Assembly: GCA_036563505.1 (NCBI GenBank)
Contig: DATCMH010000007.1
Coordinates: forward strand, 114,724 to 178,723
Direction: 5' to 3'
DNA from: DATCMH01 sp036563505
GTDB taxonomy: Bacteria > Pseudomonadota > Alphaproteobacteria > Rhizobiales > Beijerinckiaceae
DNA: 64,000 bases
Positions 1 to 8,675 of the stretch are shown here, one piece after another; the stretch's first letter is position 1; every line of letters starts with the position of its first letter. The notes below the pieces were generated by a model, which was given only the letters and a program-made list of their open reading frames with translations, made no database searches and had not been told where the DNA came from. The translations under genes and the position numbers were made by a program.

Positions 1-574
1 TGGGAATGGAGCAGCCGTCGATGCCGGCTTGGCCGATGTCGTGGGCCGCCCCGGTGACCTCATCGAGCACTTGGCGCACGCGCCGCTGCACCGGGTGATC
101 GGCACCGACATAGCCCTTCGGATCCTCATCCGCCGCGCAGGCAAGGCACACGAAGCCGGCATGCTTGCCCGAGCAGTTGTTGTTGAGCGCGGTCGGCGTC
201 TCGCCTCGCGCGGCGAGCGCTCGGGCCGCCGCCTCCCCCATGGGCCATTGCGCGCCACATTCGAGGCAGGCCGGATCGCGGCCGGCTTTGCGGAGCATTC
301 CGGCGGAGGTCGCGACGTGCTCGGGTTCGCCGGAATGCGAAGCGCAGGCGAGCGCGATCTCGGCATCGGTCAAACCGTAGATTTCCGCCGCGCCGTCCTC
401 GATGAGTGGCAGGGCCTGCAAAGCCTTGATCGCGGACCGGGGAAAGACGGCCTGGTCCGGATCGCCGAGGGCCAGCACCGTCGCGCCTCGCGCGTCCACG
501 ACGACAAGGGAGCCGCGGTGGATCGACTCGATGCTGCCTCCGCGCCAGACTTCGACCAGTTCCTGATCCCGCAT
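1..574 (-). CDS. L-asparaginase II family protein (partial, C-terminus beyond window)
   Basis: The reading frame starts at ATG 574-572, with AAGGAG about seven bases upstream, and runs off the left edge after 191 residues without a stop. It matches the Asparaginase_II family (Rhizobium etli thermolabile asparaginase type), which hydrolyses L-asparagine to aspartate and ammonia. Visible landmarks are the Ser-Lys pair in RSAIKALQALP (S47, K50), the second serine in ASHSGEPEH (S81), and the zinc ligands Cys134 and Lys137 in NNNCSGKHAGF and Cys188 in IDGCSIP. These sit one residue off the numbering of the R. etli enzyme, which supports the start. The divergent hydrolase gene begins 125 bases away. 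Family assignment is firm; the substrate is inferred from the family. Confidence 0.9.
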   Translation of the reverse strand, partial: MRDQELVEVWRGGSIESIHRGSLVVVDARGATVLALGDPDQAVFPRSAIKALQALPLIEDGAAEIYGLTDAEIALACASHSGEPEHVATSAGMLRKAGRDPACLECGAQWPMGEAAARALAARGETPTALNNNCSGKHAGFVCLACAADEDPKGYVGADHPVQRRVRQVLDEVTGAAHDIGQAGIDGCSIP

Positions 575-699
575 CCCGCTCTCCTTAAGATCAGCGGGCT
601 GTAGACCGGCGCGCGCCCACGGCAAAGACCCTCGCGCGCGGGGCGGCGTTGCAGGCGAGCCCGGGCCCCACTAGAGGTGGTCCGCAGGTAGGAGTTGCG

Positions 700-1512
700 A
701 TGAGCGGGATCGATCTCGAGGCGGAGTACAACAACCGCGCCCGCGTGCCGGAGCACCCCGCGATCATCGAGGGCTGGGCCCGCGACGCCGCCGCCTACCG
801 CACCGAGAACCCACCCAAGGTGATCCACTACGGCGAGAGCGAGCGGCAGATCATCGACCTGTTCCCGGCCGACGGCACGGTTGCGACAGTCGCCTTCATT
901 CACGGCGGCTACTGGCAGGGTCTCGCGCCCTCGTTCTTCAGCCATCTCGCCCGGGGGCTCAACGCGCACGGGCTGACGGTCGGCCTGATCGGGTACGATC
1001 TCTGCCCGGCGGTGCGGGTCGGCGACATCATCGAGCAGGTTCGCCGCGCGACGGCCCGCCTCGCGGCCGAGACGGGACGTTCGGTCGTCGCGAGCGGCCA
1101 TTCCGCGGGCGGACACCTCGCCGCCTGCCTCCTCGCGACGGACTGGGCCCGCTACGGCGCGCCCGAGGCGCTCGTGCGCTCCGCCTACGCCATCTCCGGC
1201 GTCTTCGACCTCGAGCCGCTGATTCAGGTCTCGCAGAATGCGGCACTGCGCCTCGACGAAGCGGAGGCTCGGGCCGTGAGCCCGGTCCATTGGACGCCGC
1301 CGCCCGGCATCGTTCTCGACGCCGCCGTGGGAGCCTTGGAAAGCTCCGAATTCCTGCGCCAGAGCCGCCTGATCGCCGAGGTCTGGGGCAGGGCCGGCGT
1401 TACGGTCCGCTACGACGAGATCGCCGGCACGAACCACTTCACGGTCGTGGCCCCGCTGGCCGATCCCGCGTCCCCCATGACCCGCCGCGTCGCGGCGCTT
1501 GCCACCGCCTGA
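700..1512 (+). CDS. alpha/beta hydrolase, arylformamidase-like
   Basis: A 270-residue alpha/beta hydrolase. The oxyanion-hole motif HGGYW (residues 68-72) and the nucleophile elbow GHSAGG (Ser135) are those of bacterial and eukaryotic kynurenine formamidase/esterase-type hydrolases; a late His in GTNHF probably completes the triad. The ATG at 700 is preceded by TAGGAG and is preferred over an upstream in-frame start at 649. No kynurenine pathway gene is nearby, so the true substrate (an N-formyl or carbamoyl compound, or an ester) is open. The small Lrp-type gene follows 15 bases downstream and may be co-transcribed. Confidence 0.75.
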   Translation: MSGIDLEAEYNNRARVPEHPAIIEGWARDAAAYRTENPPKVIHYGESERQIIDLFPADGTVATVAFIHGGYWQGLAPSFFSHLARGLNAHGLTVGLIGYDLCPAVRVGDIIEQVRRATARLAAETGRSVVASGHSAGGHLAACLLATDWARYGAPEALVRSAYAISGVFDLEPLIQVSQNAALRLDEAEARAVSPVHWTPPPGIVLDAAVGALESSEFLRQSRLIAEVWGRAGVTVRYDEIAGTNHFTVVAPLADPASPMTRRVAALATA

Positions 1513-1527
1513 GCGCAGGACAACGAG

Positions 1528-1764
1528 ATGCAGACCTTCTTCGTCGAGATCAAGTGCCGCCTCGGCAAGACCTACGTGGTGGCGAGCGAGCTCGCCGACC
1601 GCGAGATCGCCTCCGAGATCTACTCGACGGCGGGCAATTACGACATCCTGGCGAAGTTTCACGTCGACGATGCCGTCGACATCGGTCACTTCGTGGCCCA
1701 GAACGTCCAGACGGTCCCGGAGATCCAGGACACGAAGACCATCATCACGTTCAAAGCTTTTTAG
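1528..1764 (+). CDS. stand-alone Lrp/AsnC ligand-binding (RAM) domain protein
   Basis: A 78-residue protein equal to the C-terminal ligand-binding domain of Lrp/AsnC regulators, with no helix-turn-helix. The pattern FVEIKCRLGK at the start, a central AGNYDILAKFHVD segment and a C-terminal TIITFKAF strand are typical of the RAM fold. Such domains form octameric rings that bind amino acids and may pair with full-length Lrp proteins. It lies 15 bases after the hydrolase and converges with the ArgE-like gene. The family call is firm; the ligand and role cannot be read from the sequence. Confidence 0.85.
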   Translation: MQTFFVEIKCRLGKTYVVASELADREIASEIYSTAGNYDILAKFHVDDAVDIGHFVAQNVQTVPEIQDTKTIITFKAF

Positions 1765-1800
1765 AGCAGGCCCAGCCTTGACGAGCCTCTGGCGCGACCG

Positions 1801-2958
1801 TCAGCGGCAGCGCTCGACGAGCCGTTCGACAAAGGCGGCGCACCGCTCGAGTTCGCTCAAGGCGATCCACTCGTCGGCCTTGTGGGCCTGCTCGATGGAG
1901 CCGGGGCCGAGGATCACGGTCGGCACCTGCGCGACCTCGTGGAAAAGGCCGGCCTCCGTGCCGAAGGCGACCTTGCCGTGGTCGTTGCGGCCGGCCAGGC
2001 TCTTGGCCAGGGTGACTTCGGGCGCGTCCGGCGAGGCGTCGAGGCCGGGGAAGCCGGCATAGACGTCGAAGAAGAAGCCGGCGGCAGGGTCGATGGCCTT
2101 CATCGCGGGCTCGAGGACATCGCGGGCATAGGCGACCGTCTCGGCGACGTACTGGTCGGGATCCTCGGAGCCGATGGTGCGGTACTCGAAGACGATCTCG
2201 GCCTCATCCGGCACGATGTTGAGCGCCGTGCCGCCCCGGAAGACGCCGACATGCCCCGTGGAATGCGGCACGTCGTAGAGCGGGTCGCGCCCGCCCTCCG
2301 CGGCGAGCCGGTCGGCGATGCGCCGGATCTCGGCAACGAGACGGGCGCCCCATTCCACGGCGTTGACCCCTTGCGGCGCGAGGGAGGAATGACACGTCCG
2401 GCCGCGCACGGTGGCGCGCACGCTTCGCTTGCCCTTGTGGCCCGTGACCACCTGCATGCTGGTCGGTTCGCCGACGAAGCAGGCCTCGGCCCTGATGCCG
2501 GTGTCGCGCAGGTGCCGAACCAACCCCTTGGCACCGACACACCCGACCTCCTCGTCGTAGGACAAGGCGAGGTGGATCGGACGGTGCAGCGGGGTGCGGC
2601 CGAGATCGTCCGCCGCGGCGAGGCATACGGCGAGAAAGCCCTTCATGTCGCAGGCACCCCGCCCGTAGGCGCGGCCGTCTTGGACGCGTAGTTGGAACGG
2701 GTCGCTGGACCAGGCCTGCCCGTCGACGGGCACGACGTCAGTGTGGCCCGAGAGGATGTATCCCTCGGCCTCCTTGGGCCCGATGCTTGCCCACAGGTTG
2801 GCCTTGAGCCCCGTCTCATCATAGATGCGCTCGCAGGCGAAACCCCGCTGCCGCAGGTAGTTTTCGGCCCAGTCGATCAGGGCGAGGTTCGAGTTGCGGC
2901 TTGTCGTGTCGAACGCCACCAGCGTCGACAGAATCTCGAGGATTCTGTCCGATTTCAT
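1801..2958 (-). CDS. argE: acetylornithine deacetylase (ArgE)-type M20 metallopeptidase
   Basis: A 385-residue M20-family deacylase with full-length ArgE architecture. The metal and catalytic residues are visible: H72 and D74 in SGHTDVVPVDG, D104 in GACDMKGF, E136/E137 in YDEEVGC, and a late His in EQAHKADEW. ArgE removes the acetyl group from N2-acetylornithine in arginine synthesis. Here the gene stands apart from arg genes, beside a LysR regulator and a peptide importer, so a catabolic role on another N-acyl amino acid or peptide is equally possible. The LysR gene ends 36 bases upstream on the same strand, so the two may share a transcript. Confidence 0.82.
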   Translation of the reverse strand: MKSDRILEILSTLVAFDTTSRNSNLALIDWAENYLRQRGFACERIYDETGLKANLWASIGPKEAEGYILSGHTDVVPVDGQAWSSDPFQLRVQDGRAYGRGACDMKGFLAVCLAAADDLGRTPLHRPIHLALSYDEEVGCVGAKGLVRHLRDTGIRAEACFVGEPTSMQVVTGHKGKRSVRATVRGRTCHSSLAPQGVNAVEWGARLVAEIRRIADRLAAEGGRDPLYDVPHSTGHVGVFRGGTALNIVPDEAEIVFEYRTIGSEDPDQYVAETVAYARDVLEPAMKAIDPAAGFFFDVYAGFPGLDASPDAPEVTLAKSLAGRNDHGKVAFGTEAGLFHEVAQVPTVILGPGSIEQAHKADEWIALSELERCAAFVERLVERCR

Positions 2959-2994
2959 GCACGCGCTCCTACCGGTCGTTCGACCTCTTTACCC

Positions 2995-3918
2995 TCAAAC
3001 CGCCGAAGAATCCTGCTCCTGACGCACGAAATCGGCGAAGCGGCTCGCGACCGCGGGTCGCGTCCCAGACGTGAACAGGAACGAGGTTTCATAGGCGATT
3101 GCCGGGGCGAAAGGGCGGAACACGAGGTCGTTTCCGACGATGCGCGAGAGTGGGAACGGATTCGTCACCGCGACCCCGAGCCCGGCGCGGACCACGTCCG
3201 CCACGAAGAGAAGGGTGCTCGCCTCGAGCACGAAGCGGGGAGCGATGCCGTGATCCGCGAAGGCTCGTTCGATCCGCGCCCGCGACGAGAAGCGCTTCGT
3301 AACTGCAATGAGGGGCTGGCCCGCGAGTTCGGCCGGCGTGATGACCTCCAACCTGGCGAGCGGGTGCTCGCGACGCAGGAGAACATGGGCCTGAGAATGC
3401 CGGAAGGGTTCCGCGCGCACGCCAGCATGCAGGTCGGGAACGTCCACGACGCCGAGGTCGGCCGAGCCCTCCGCGACGGCAAGCACCGCGTCGGTGTGGC
3501 GGACGATCTCGATCTGGATGCGCACCTCTGGCTCGAGCTGCATGAAGCGGATGACGAGAGGGGAAAGGAAGGCCTGGGCGATGGTCGGCGTCGCCGCGAT
3601 GCGCAGCTGCGCCCCGGCGAGGACGGGATGTGGCCAGTGCTCCAGGCGCGCGAGCGCCGCAATGATCGGCGCCGCCTCGGCGTCGAGGGCGAAGGCTTCG
3701 GGCGTCGGCACGAGACGGCCGCCGTCACGCTGGAACAGCGCGCGCCCGAGGCGCTCCTCGAGAGCGGCGATGGCGCGGGAAATCGCCGGTTGCGACATGC
3801 CGAGCCGGCTCGCCGCGGCCGTCGTCTTGCGCGTGTCGATCACCGCCCGCAGCACTTCGAGCTCGCGGACGGTCGGCCGCGACGGGCGTGTCTCCTGCCT
3901 ATGCGACGCTGGCATCAT
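2995..3918 (-). CDS. LysR family transcriptional regulator
   Basis: An N-terminal winged helix-turn-helix (RELEVLRAVIDTRKTTAAA, then SRLGMSQPAISRAIAALEE) is followed by a LysR substrate-binding domain; about 307 residues from the ATG at 3918. The start is uncertain: ATG 3915 is adjacent, an upstream ATG lies at 3981, and none has a clear ribosome-binding site. The chosen start gives the usual short leader before the HTH. The gene is divergent from the peptide ABC operon starting at 4077, so it probably controls that operon and perhaps the ArgE-like gene downstream of itself. Confidence 0.88.
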   Translation of the reverse strand: MMPASHRQETRPSRPTVRELEVLRAVIDTRKTTAAASRLGMSQPAISRAIAALEERLGRALFQRDGGRLVPTPEAFALDAEAAPIIAALARLEHWPHPVLAGAQLRIAATPTIAQAFLSPLVIRFMQLEPEVRIQIEIVRHTDAVLAVAEGSADLGVVDVPDLHAGVRAEPFRHSQAHVLLRREHPLARLEVITPAELAGQPLIAVTKRFSSRARIERAFADHGIAPRFVLEASTLLFVADVVRAGLGVAVTNPFPLSRIVGNDLVFRPFAPAIAYETSFLFTSGTRPAVASRFADFVRQEQDSSAV

Positions 3919-3950
3919 GCAATGCACCAAAGTTATATTCTTGCCTGATG
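3913..3950. promoter_or_regulatory. inverted repeat in the lysR/dppA divergent region (possible operator)
   Basis: CATCATGCA (3913-3921) is mirrored by TGCCTGATG (3942-3950), with 8 of 9 positions matching. The repeat overlaps the lysR start and lies in the 158-base space between lysR and the binding-protein gene. An AT-rich TTATATT between the arms could be a -10 element. LysR proteins bind such dyads near their own promoter. This is inference from symmetry and position only. Confidence 0.3.
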
Positions 3951-4076
3951 ACAATCTACATAGCGCATAGTAGCGTCGCAAGCATCCGTCGATGGACGGC
4001 TTTGCCCCCGCTTTCAGCTGGCTTACAGAAGCCGGAACGCGGGCGCTTACGCCCGACGAGAATGGAGGAGAACAGG

Positions 4077-5690
4077 ATGACGTTCGCTGCCCGGCTCGCC
4101 CTTGCCGGCTTGCCTCTCGCGCTCGCCGCCCTGCCGGCCGGAGCGCAGGAGCTCAAGATCGGCGTCGCCGCGGAGGTCACCTCCGTCGATCCGCATTTCC
4201 ACAATGTCGGCCCCAACAACGCCCTGCGCCGGCACCTCTTCCCCGGCCTCGTGTCGAACGATGCCGACGCCAAGCTGCTGCCCGAACTCGCCGCTTCCTG
4301 GCGCGCCGTCGACGACACGACGTGGGAGTTCAAGCTGCGCCCCGGCGTAAAGTTCACGAACGGCTCCGACTTCACGGCGAAGGACGTGATCTACACGTTC
4401 TGCCGCATCCCGACGGTCGAGAACTCGCCCTCGTCCTTCACGGTCTTCACCCGCGGCGTCGCGGCGCTGGAGGCGCCCGATCCGCTGACGCTGATCGTCA
4501 AGACAGCCGCGCCGCAGCCGCTGTTCCCGAACAGCATGTCGTCGGTGGGCATCCTCTCGGCGGCGGCCTATGGCGGCGAGAACACGGTCTACAAGCCGAC
4601 GGGCTGCGAGAACCTGGGCACGCCGCCCAAATCCGTCGACTTCAACGAGCCCGGCAAGGCGGTCGGCGCCGGCGCCTACAAGCTCGCGAACTATACCCGC
4701 GGCACGCAGCTCGTGCTCGAGCGCAACGAGGCGTTCTGGGGCGAGAAGCCCCATTGGGCGAAGGTGACCTTCCGGCCCTTCACGAGCTCCGGCCCACGCG
4801 TCGCGGCGCTGCTCGCCGGCGACGTCGACCTCGTCGAGAACCCGCCGATTCAGGACTTCGACAAGATCAAGGGCGCGGGCTTCCAGATCGCGCAAGGCAT
4901 CTCGAACCGCATCATCTACCTCCATCTCGACCAGTTCACCGACGCGAGCTGGAAGACGCCGGGGGTGAAAGGCACCGACAAGAATCCCTTCCTCGACAAG
5001 CGCGTGCGCGAGGCGGTGTCGAAGGCGATCAACCGTCAGGCCATCGTCGACCGTATCATGGGCGGCGTCGCGCAGGCCGCGGGCGAGCTCCTGCCCGTGC
5101 CGCTCTTCGGCACTTCGCCCGACATGAAGCCGGACACCTTCGATCCGGAGCGGGCGAAGAAGCTCCTGGCCGAGGCCGGTTATCCCAACGGCTTCGAGGT
5201 GACGCTCGGCACGCCCAACGACCGCTACATCAACGACGAGAAGGTCGCCCAGGCTGCGGCCCAGATGCTGACCCGCATTGGGATCAAGACGAGCGTCGAT
5301 TCCATGACGGCGTCGACCTTCTTCTCCCGCCGCAACAAGCACGAGTTCTCGATGTACCTCGCCGGCTGGGGCGCGGACACGAGCGAGATGTCGAACTCCC
5401 TCGTCGCTCTCGTCGCGACGCCCGATCCCAAGACGGGCTTTGGTCATACTAACCGCGGGCGCTACTCCAACCCCGAGGTCGACCGCCTCACGGCCGAGGC
5501 GCAGCGCACGATCGACGACGCCAAGCGCGAGGCGCTGCTTCGCCAGGCCTCGAAGCTCGCGATGAGCGATTACGGGATCATCCCGCTCCACTTCGAAGTG
5601 ACGCCCTGGGCCTTTCGCAAGGGGCTCAGCTACAAGGCGCGCATCGACCAGTACACGCTCGCGACCGACGTGAAGGCCGCGGGCTCTTAA
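4077..5690 (+). CDS. peptide/nickel-type ABC transporter substrate-binding protein
   Basis: A 537-residue family-5 solute-binding protein. ATG 4077 has GGAGGAG eight bases upstream and opens a Sec signal peptide (MTFAARLALAGLPLALAALPAGAQ, likely cut after AGAQ). The mature start ELKIGVAAEVTSVDPHF and the later LAEAGYPNGFEVTL are hallmarks of Dpp/Opp-type binding proteins. It captures a peptide or related solute in the periplasm and hands it to the permeases encoded downstream. It is the first gene of a five-gene operon (to 9727). A stem-loop at 5701-5734 separates it from the first permease, as expected where the binding protein must be made in excess. Confidence 0.92.
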   Translation: MTFAARLALAGLPLALAALPAGAQELKIGVAAEVTSVDPHFHNVGPNNALRRHLFPGLVSNDADAKLLPELAASWRAVDDTTWEFKLRPGVKFTNGSDFTAKDVIYTFCRIPTVENSPSSFTVFTRGVAALEAPDPLTLIVKTAAPQPLFPNSMSSVGILSAAAYGGENTVYKPTGCENLGTPPKSVDFNEPGKAVGAGAYKLANYTRGTQLVLERNEAFWGEKPHWAKVTFRPFTSSGPRVAALLAGDVDLVENPPIQDFDKIKGAGFQIAQGISNRIIYLHLDQFTDASWKTPGVKGTDKNPFLDKRVREAVSKAINRQAIVDRIMGGVAQAAGELLPVPLFGTSPDMKPDTFDPERAKKLLAEAGYPNGFEVTLGTPNDRYINDEKVAQAAAQMLTRIGIKTSVDSMTASTFFSRRNKHEFSMYLAGWGADTSEMSNSLVALVATPDPKTGFGHTNRGRYSNPEVDRLTAEAQRTIDDAKREALLRQASKLAMSDYGIIPLHFEVTPWAFRKGLSYKARIDQYTLATDVKAAGS

Positions 5691-5700
5691 AGATCTGACC

Positions 5701-5734
5701 GGGCGCGGGGCGGCCATCGCTTGACCCCGCGCCC
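5701..5734 (+). other. stem-loop between binding-protein and permease genes
   Basis: GGGCGCGGGG (5701-5710) pairs perfectly with CCCCGCGCCC (5725-5734) around a 14-base loop. It lies 10 bases after the stop of the binding-protein gene. With no T tract it is more likely an mRNA-stabilising or partial-attenuation hairpin than a full terminator. Confidence 0.5.
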
Positions 5735-5770
5735 CTCCCCTCGCCCCGGCGCGCAGGCGGATCGGAACCC

Positions 5771-6748
5771 ATGCTCGTTTATCTCATCCGCCGCATCGGC
5801 CAGTCGCTTCTCGTCCTGGCGGCGATGGCGACCCTCGTCTTCGTCGCCGTCTACGCGGTGGGCGACCCGGTCGACATCCTCGCGAACCCCGACGCGGACC
5901 AAGCCGAGCGTGCGGCCATCGCTCAGCGCCTCGGCCTTGATCGACCGCTCTGGGCGCAGTTCGGCACCTTCGTGGGAAATGCTCTCCAGGGTGATCTCGG
6001 CCGCTCCTTCGTCTACAACGAGCCGGCGGTCAGCGTGATCGCACAACGGCTACCTGCGACACTGGAGTTGGCGCTCGCGGGGCTCGTCTTCTCCATCGTG
6101 ATCGGCATCCCCCTCGGCGTGCTCGCCGGCCGCAAGCCGGAGAGCCTCCTCGGGCGCTCGATCATGTCGGGCTCGATCCTCGGCTTCTCGCTGCCGAACT
6201 TCTGGATCGGCCTCATGCTGATCCTGTTCTTCGCCGTGGAGCTCAAGGTTCTGCCGGCGAGCGGGCGCGGGCCCACCACCTCGGTGCTGGGCATTCAGAC
6301 GGCGCTGTTCACCTGGGACGGTCTCAGGCACCTCATCATGCCGGCCTTCACGCTCGCGCTCTACAAGGCGGCCCTCGTGATCCGCATCGCCCAGGCCGGC
6401 ACCCGCGAGGTCATGCTCCAGGACTACATCCGCTTCGCCCGGGCCAAGGGCCTGTCGTGGTCGCGGATCGTCGGCGTCCACGTCATGAAGAACATCATGA
6501 TCCCGGTGATTACCGTGCTCGGCCTCGAGCTCGGGTCCATGATCGCCTTCGCCGTCGTGACGGAGACGGTCTTCGCCTATCCGGGGATGGGCAAGCTCCT
6601 GATCGATTCCATCAACCGCCTCGATCGCCCGATCATCGTCGCCTACCTCATGATGACGGTGCTGATCTTCGTCGTGATCAACCTCGTGGTCGACCTGCTC
6701 TACGCCGCCGTCGACCCACGGGTGCGCCTCGCCGAGGCGAAGGGCTGA
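5771..6748 (+). CDS. peptide ABC transporter permease, DppB-type
   Basis: A 325-residue inner-membrane permease starting MLVYLIRRIGQSLLVLAAMATLVF, the usual DppB/OppB first helix. The BPD_transp_1 domain contains the cytoplasmic EAA-type loop RFARAKGLSWSRI that contacts the ATPase, and the protein ends with VVDLLYAAVDPRVRLAEAKG, typical for the family. It lies 80 bases after the binding-protein gene and 5 bases before the partner permease. It forms the translocation pore with that partner. Confidence 0.93.
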   Translation: MLVYLIRRIGQSLLVLAAMATLVFVAVYAVGDPVDILANPDADQAERAAIAQRLGLDRPLWAQFGTFVGNALQGDLGRSFVYNEPAVSVIAQRLPATLELALAGLVFSIVIGIPLGVLAGRKPESLLGRSIMSGSILGFSLPNFWIGLMLILFFAVELKVLPASGRGPTTSVLGIQTALFTWDGLRHLIMPAFTLALYKAALVIRIAQAGTREVMLQDYIRFARAKGLSWSRIVGVHVMKNIMIPVITVLGLELGSMIAFAVVTETVFAYPGMGKLLIDSINRLDRPIIVAYLMMTVLIFVVINLVVDLLYAAVDPRVRLAEAKG

Positions 6749-6753
6749 GCGCC

Positions 6754-7689
6754 ATGGCCGATACCGTTCAACCGACCGCCCTCGCGGTTGCCGACGAGCC
6801 TGCGCCGGTCGAGCGCGGCGAGAGCCTGTGGCGGCGCCACGCTTCCACTTTCGTCCAGAAGAGCGGGGCCGTCATCGGACTCGTCCTGCTGGTGCTTCTC
6901 GTCCTGGCCGCGGTCTTCGCGCCGCTGCTGGCGCCGCAGAACCCTTACGACCTGTCGCAGCTCGACATCATGGACAACATGCTGGCGCCCGGCGAGGCGC
7001 TGGCGTCGGGCCAGATCGCCTGGCTCGGCACGGACGACCAGGGCCGCGACATGCTCTCCGCGATTCTCTACGGGCTGAGGATCTCGCTCCTCGTCGGAAC
7101 GATCTCGGTCGTGGTGGCCTGCCTCGTCGGAGCGTCGGTCGGGGTGCTCGCAACCTACGCCGGTGGGCGCGTCGAATCCGTCGTGATGCGCCTCGTCGAC
7201 CTGCAGCTCTCGTTCCCGGCGATCCTCGTCGCCCTCGTGCTGCTCGCCGTCTTCGGGCGCGGCATCGACAAGGTGATCCTGGCCCTCGTTATCGTGCAAT
7301 GGGCCTACTTCGCCCGCACCGTGCGCGGCTCGGCGGTGGTGGAGAAGCGGCGGGAATACATCGAGGCCGCGCGTTGCCTCGCGCTGCCCAAGCGCCGCGT
7401 CGTCTTCCGCCACCTCCTCCCGAACTGCCTGCCGCCGCTCATCGTCATCGCGACCATAGACATCGCCCGCGCCATCGCGCTCGAAGCCACGCTCTCGTTC
7501 CTCGGCGTGGGCGTGCCTGTCACCGAGCCGTCCCTCGGTCTCCTCATCGCCAAGGGCTACAACTACCTGCTCTCGGGCAAGTACTGGATCTCCACCTTTC
7601 CCGGCGTGGTGCTCGTCATCGCCATCGTCGCCATCAACCTCGTCGGCGACCGCCTGCGCGACGTGCTCAACCCTCGTTTAAGCCGATGA
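6754..7689 (+). CDS. peptide ABC transporter permease, DppC-type
   Basis: A 311-residue permease starting at ATG 6754. An N-terminal OppC_N-like helix (GAVIGLVLLVLLVLAAVFAP) is followed by the motif LGTDDQGRDMLSAILYG, diagnostic of DppC/OppC, and the EAA loop EAARCLALPKRRV. Its end (NPRLSR) overlaps the start of the first ATPase gene by four bases (ATGA), pointing to translational coupling. It is the second membrane subunit of the importer. Confidence 0.93.
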   Translation: MADTVQPTALAVADEPAPVERGESLWRRHASTFVQKSGAVIGLVLLVLLVLAAVFAPLLAPQNPYDLSQLDIMDNMLAPGEALASGQIAWLGTDDQGRDMLSAILYGLRISLLVGTISVVVACLVGASVGVLATYAGGRVESVVMRLVDLQLSFPAILVALVLLAVFGRGIDKVILALVIVQWAYFARTVRGSAVVEKRREYIEAARCLALPKRRVVFRHLLPNCLPPLIVIATIDIARAIALEATLSFLGVGVPVTEPSLGLLIAKGYNYLLSGKYWISTFPGVVLVIAIVAINLVGDRLRDVLNPRLSR

Positions 7690-8675
7690 CCGCCGCCATC
7701 CTCTCCGTCCGCGACCTCACCGTCACCTTCGGCACTCGCGAGGGCCCGCTGACGGCCGTCGACGGCGTCTCTTTCAACGTGCATCGCGGCGAGGTGCTGG
7801 GCCTCGTCGGCGAGTCCGGTTCGGGCAAGTCGGTGACGGGGCTCGCGATCCTCGGCCTCATCGACGCGCCCGGCCAGATCGCCGGCGGCTCGATCCGGCT
7901 CGAAGGCGAGGAGCTCGTCGGCAAGCCCGAGGGCGAGTTGCGCCGGCTGCGCGGCAAGCGCCTGGCCATGATCTTTCAAGATCCCATGACGACGCTCAAC
8001 CCGGTCCTGCGCATCGACACGCAGATGATCGAGGCGGTGCGGGCGCACGACAAGGTCTCGGAGAAGGCAGCCCGCGCGCGGGCTCGCCAAGCCCTCGTCC
8101 AGGTCGGTATCCCCTCCCCTGACGAGCGGCTCACGGCCTACCCGCACCAGTTCTCCGGCGGCATGCGCCAGCGCGTGGCCATCGCGACCGCCCTGCTGCA
8201 CCGGCCCGCGGTGCTCATCGCCGACGAGCCGACGACGGCCCTCGACGTCACGATCCAGGCCCAGATCCTCGCCGAGGTTCAAAACCTCTGCACCGAGACC
8301 GGAACGGCCATGGTCTGGGTGACGCACGACCTCTCCGTCATCGCAGGCCTCGCCGATCGGATCGCGGTCATGTATGCGGGCCGGGTCGTCGAGACGGGCA
8401 CCGTGGCCGACACGCTCGAGCGCCCGATTCACCCCTACACCGCAGGCCTCATCGCCTCTGTGCCGAGCCGGAACAAGCGCGGCGTGCCGCTGGCCCAGAT
8501 CCCGGGCATGACCCCGTCGCTGGGCCGGCTTCCCCCGGGCTGCCCCTTTCATCCGCGCTGCCCGCGCGCCACGGCCGTGTGCAAATCGGTGATCCCGGCT
8601 GCAACGCCTTATGAGGCGTCGCGCAGCGCGCGCTGCCATCACCCGCTGCTCGGCCCCGAGACGGTGGCTGCGTGA
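7686..8675 (+). CDS. peptide ABC transporter ATP-binding protein, DppD-type
   Basis: A 329-residue ATPase. The Walker A GESGSGKS, signature FSGGMRQRV, Walker B VLIADEPTTALD and H-loop THDL are intact. The C-terminal oligopeptide-transporter extension carries the cysteine pattern GCPFHPRCPRATAVC found in DppD/OppD proteins. It energises import with the DppF-type subunit downstream, whose GTG start overlaps this stop by four bases. Confidence 0.94.
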   Translation: MTAAILSVRDLTVTFGTREGPLTAVDGVSFNVHRGEVLGLVGESGSGKSVTGLAILGLIDAPGQIAGGSIRLEGEELVGKPEGELRRLRGKRLAMIFQDPMTTLNPVLRIDTQMIEAVRAHDKVSEKAARARARQALVQVGIPSPDERLTAYPHQFSGGMRQRVAIATALLHRPAVLIADEPTTALDVTIQAQILAEVQNLCTETGTAMVWVTHDLSVIAGLADRIAVMYAGRVVETGTVADTLERPIHPYTAGLIASVPSRNKRGVPLAQIPGMTPSLGRLPPGCPFHPRCPRATAVCKSVIPAATPYEASRSARCHHPLLGPETVAA

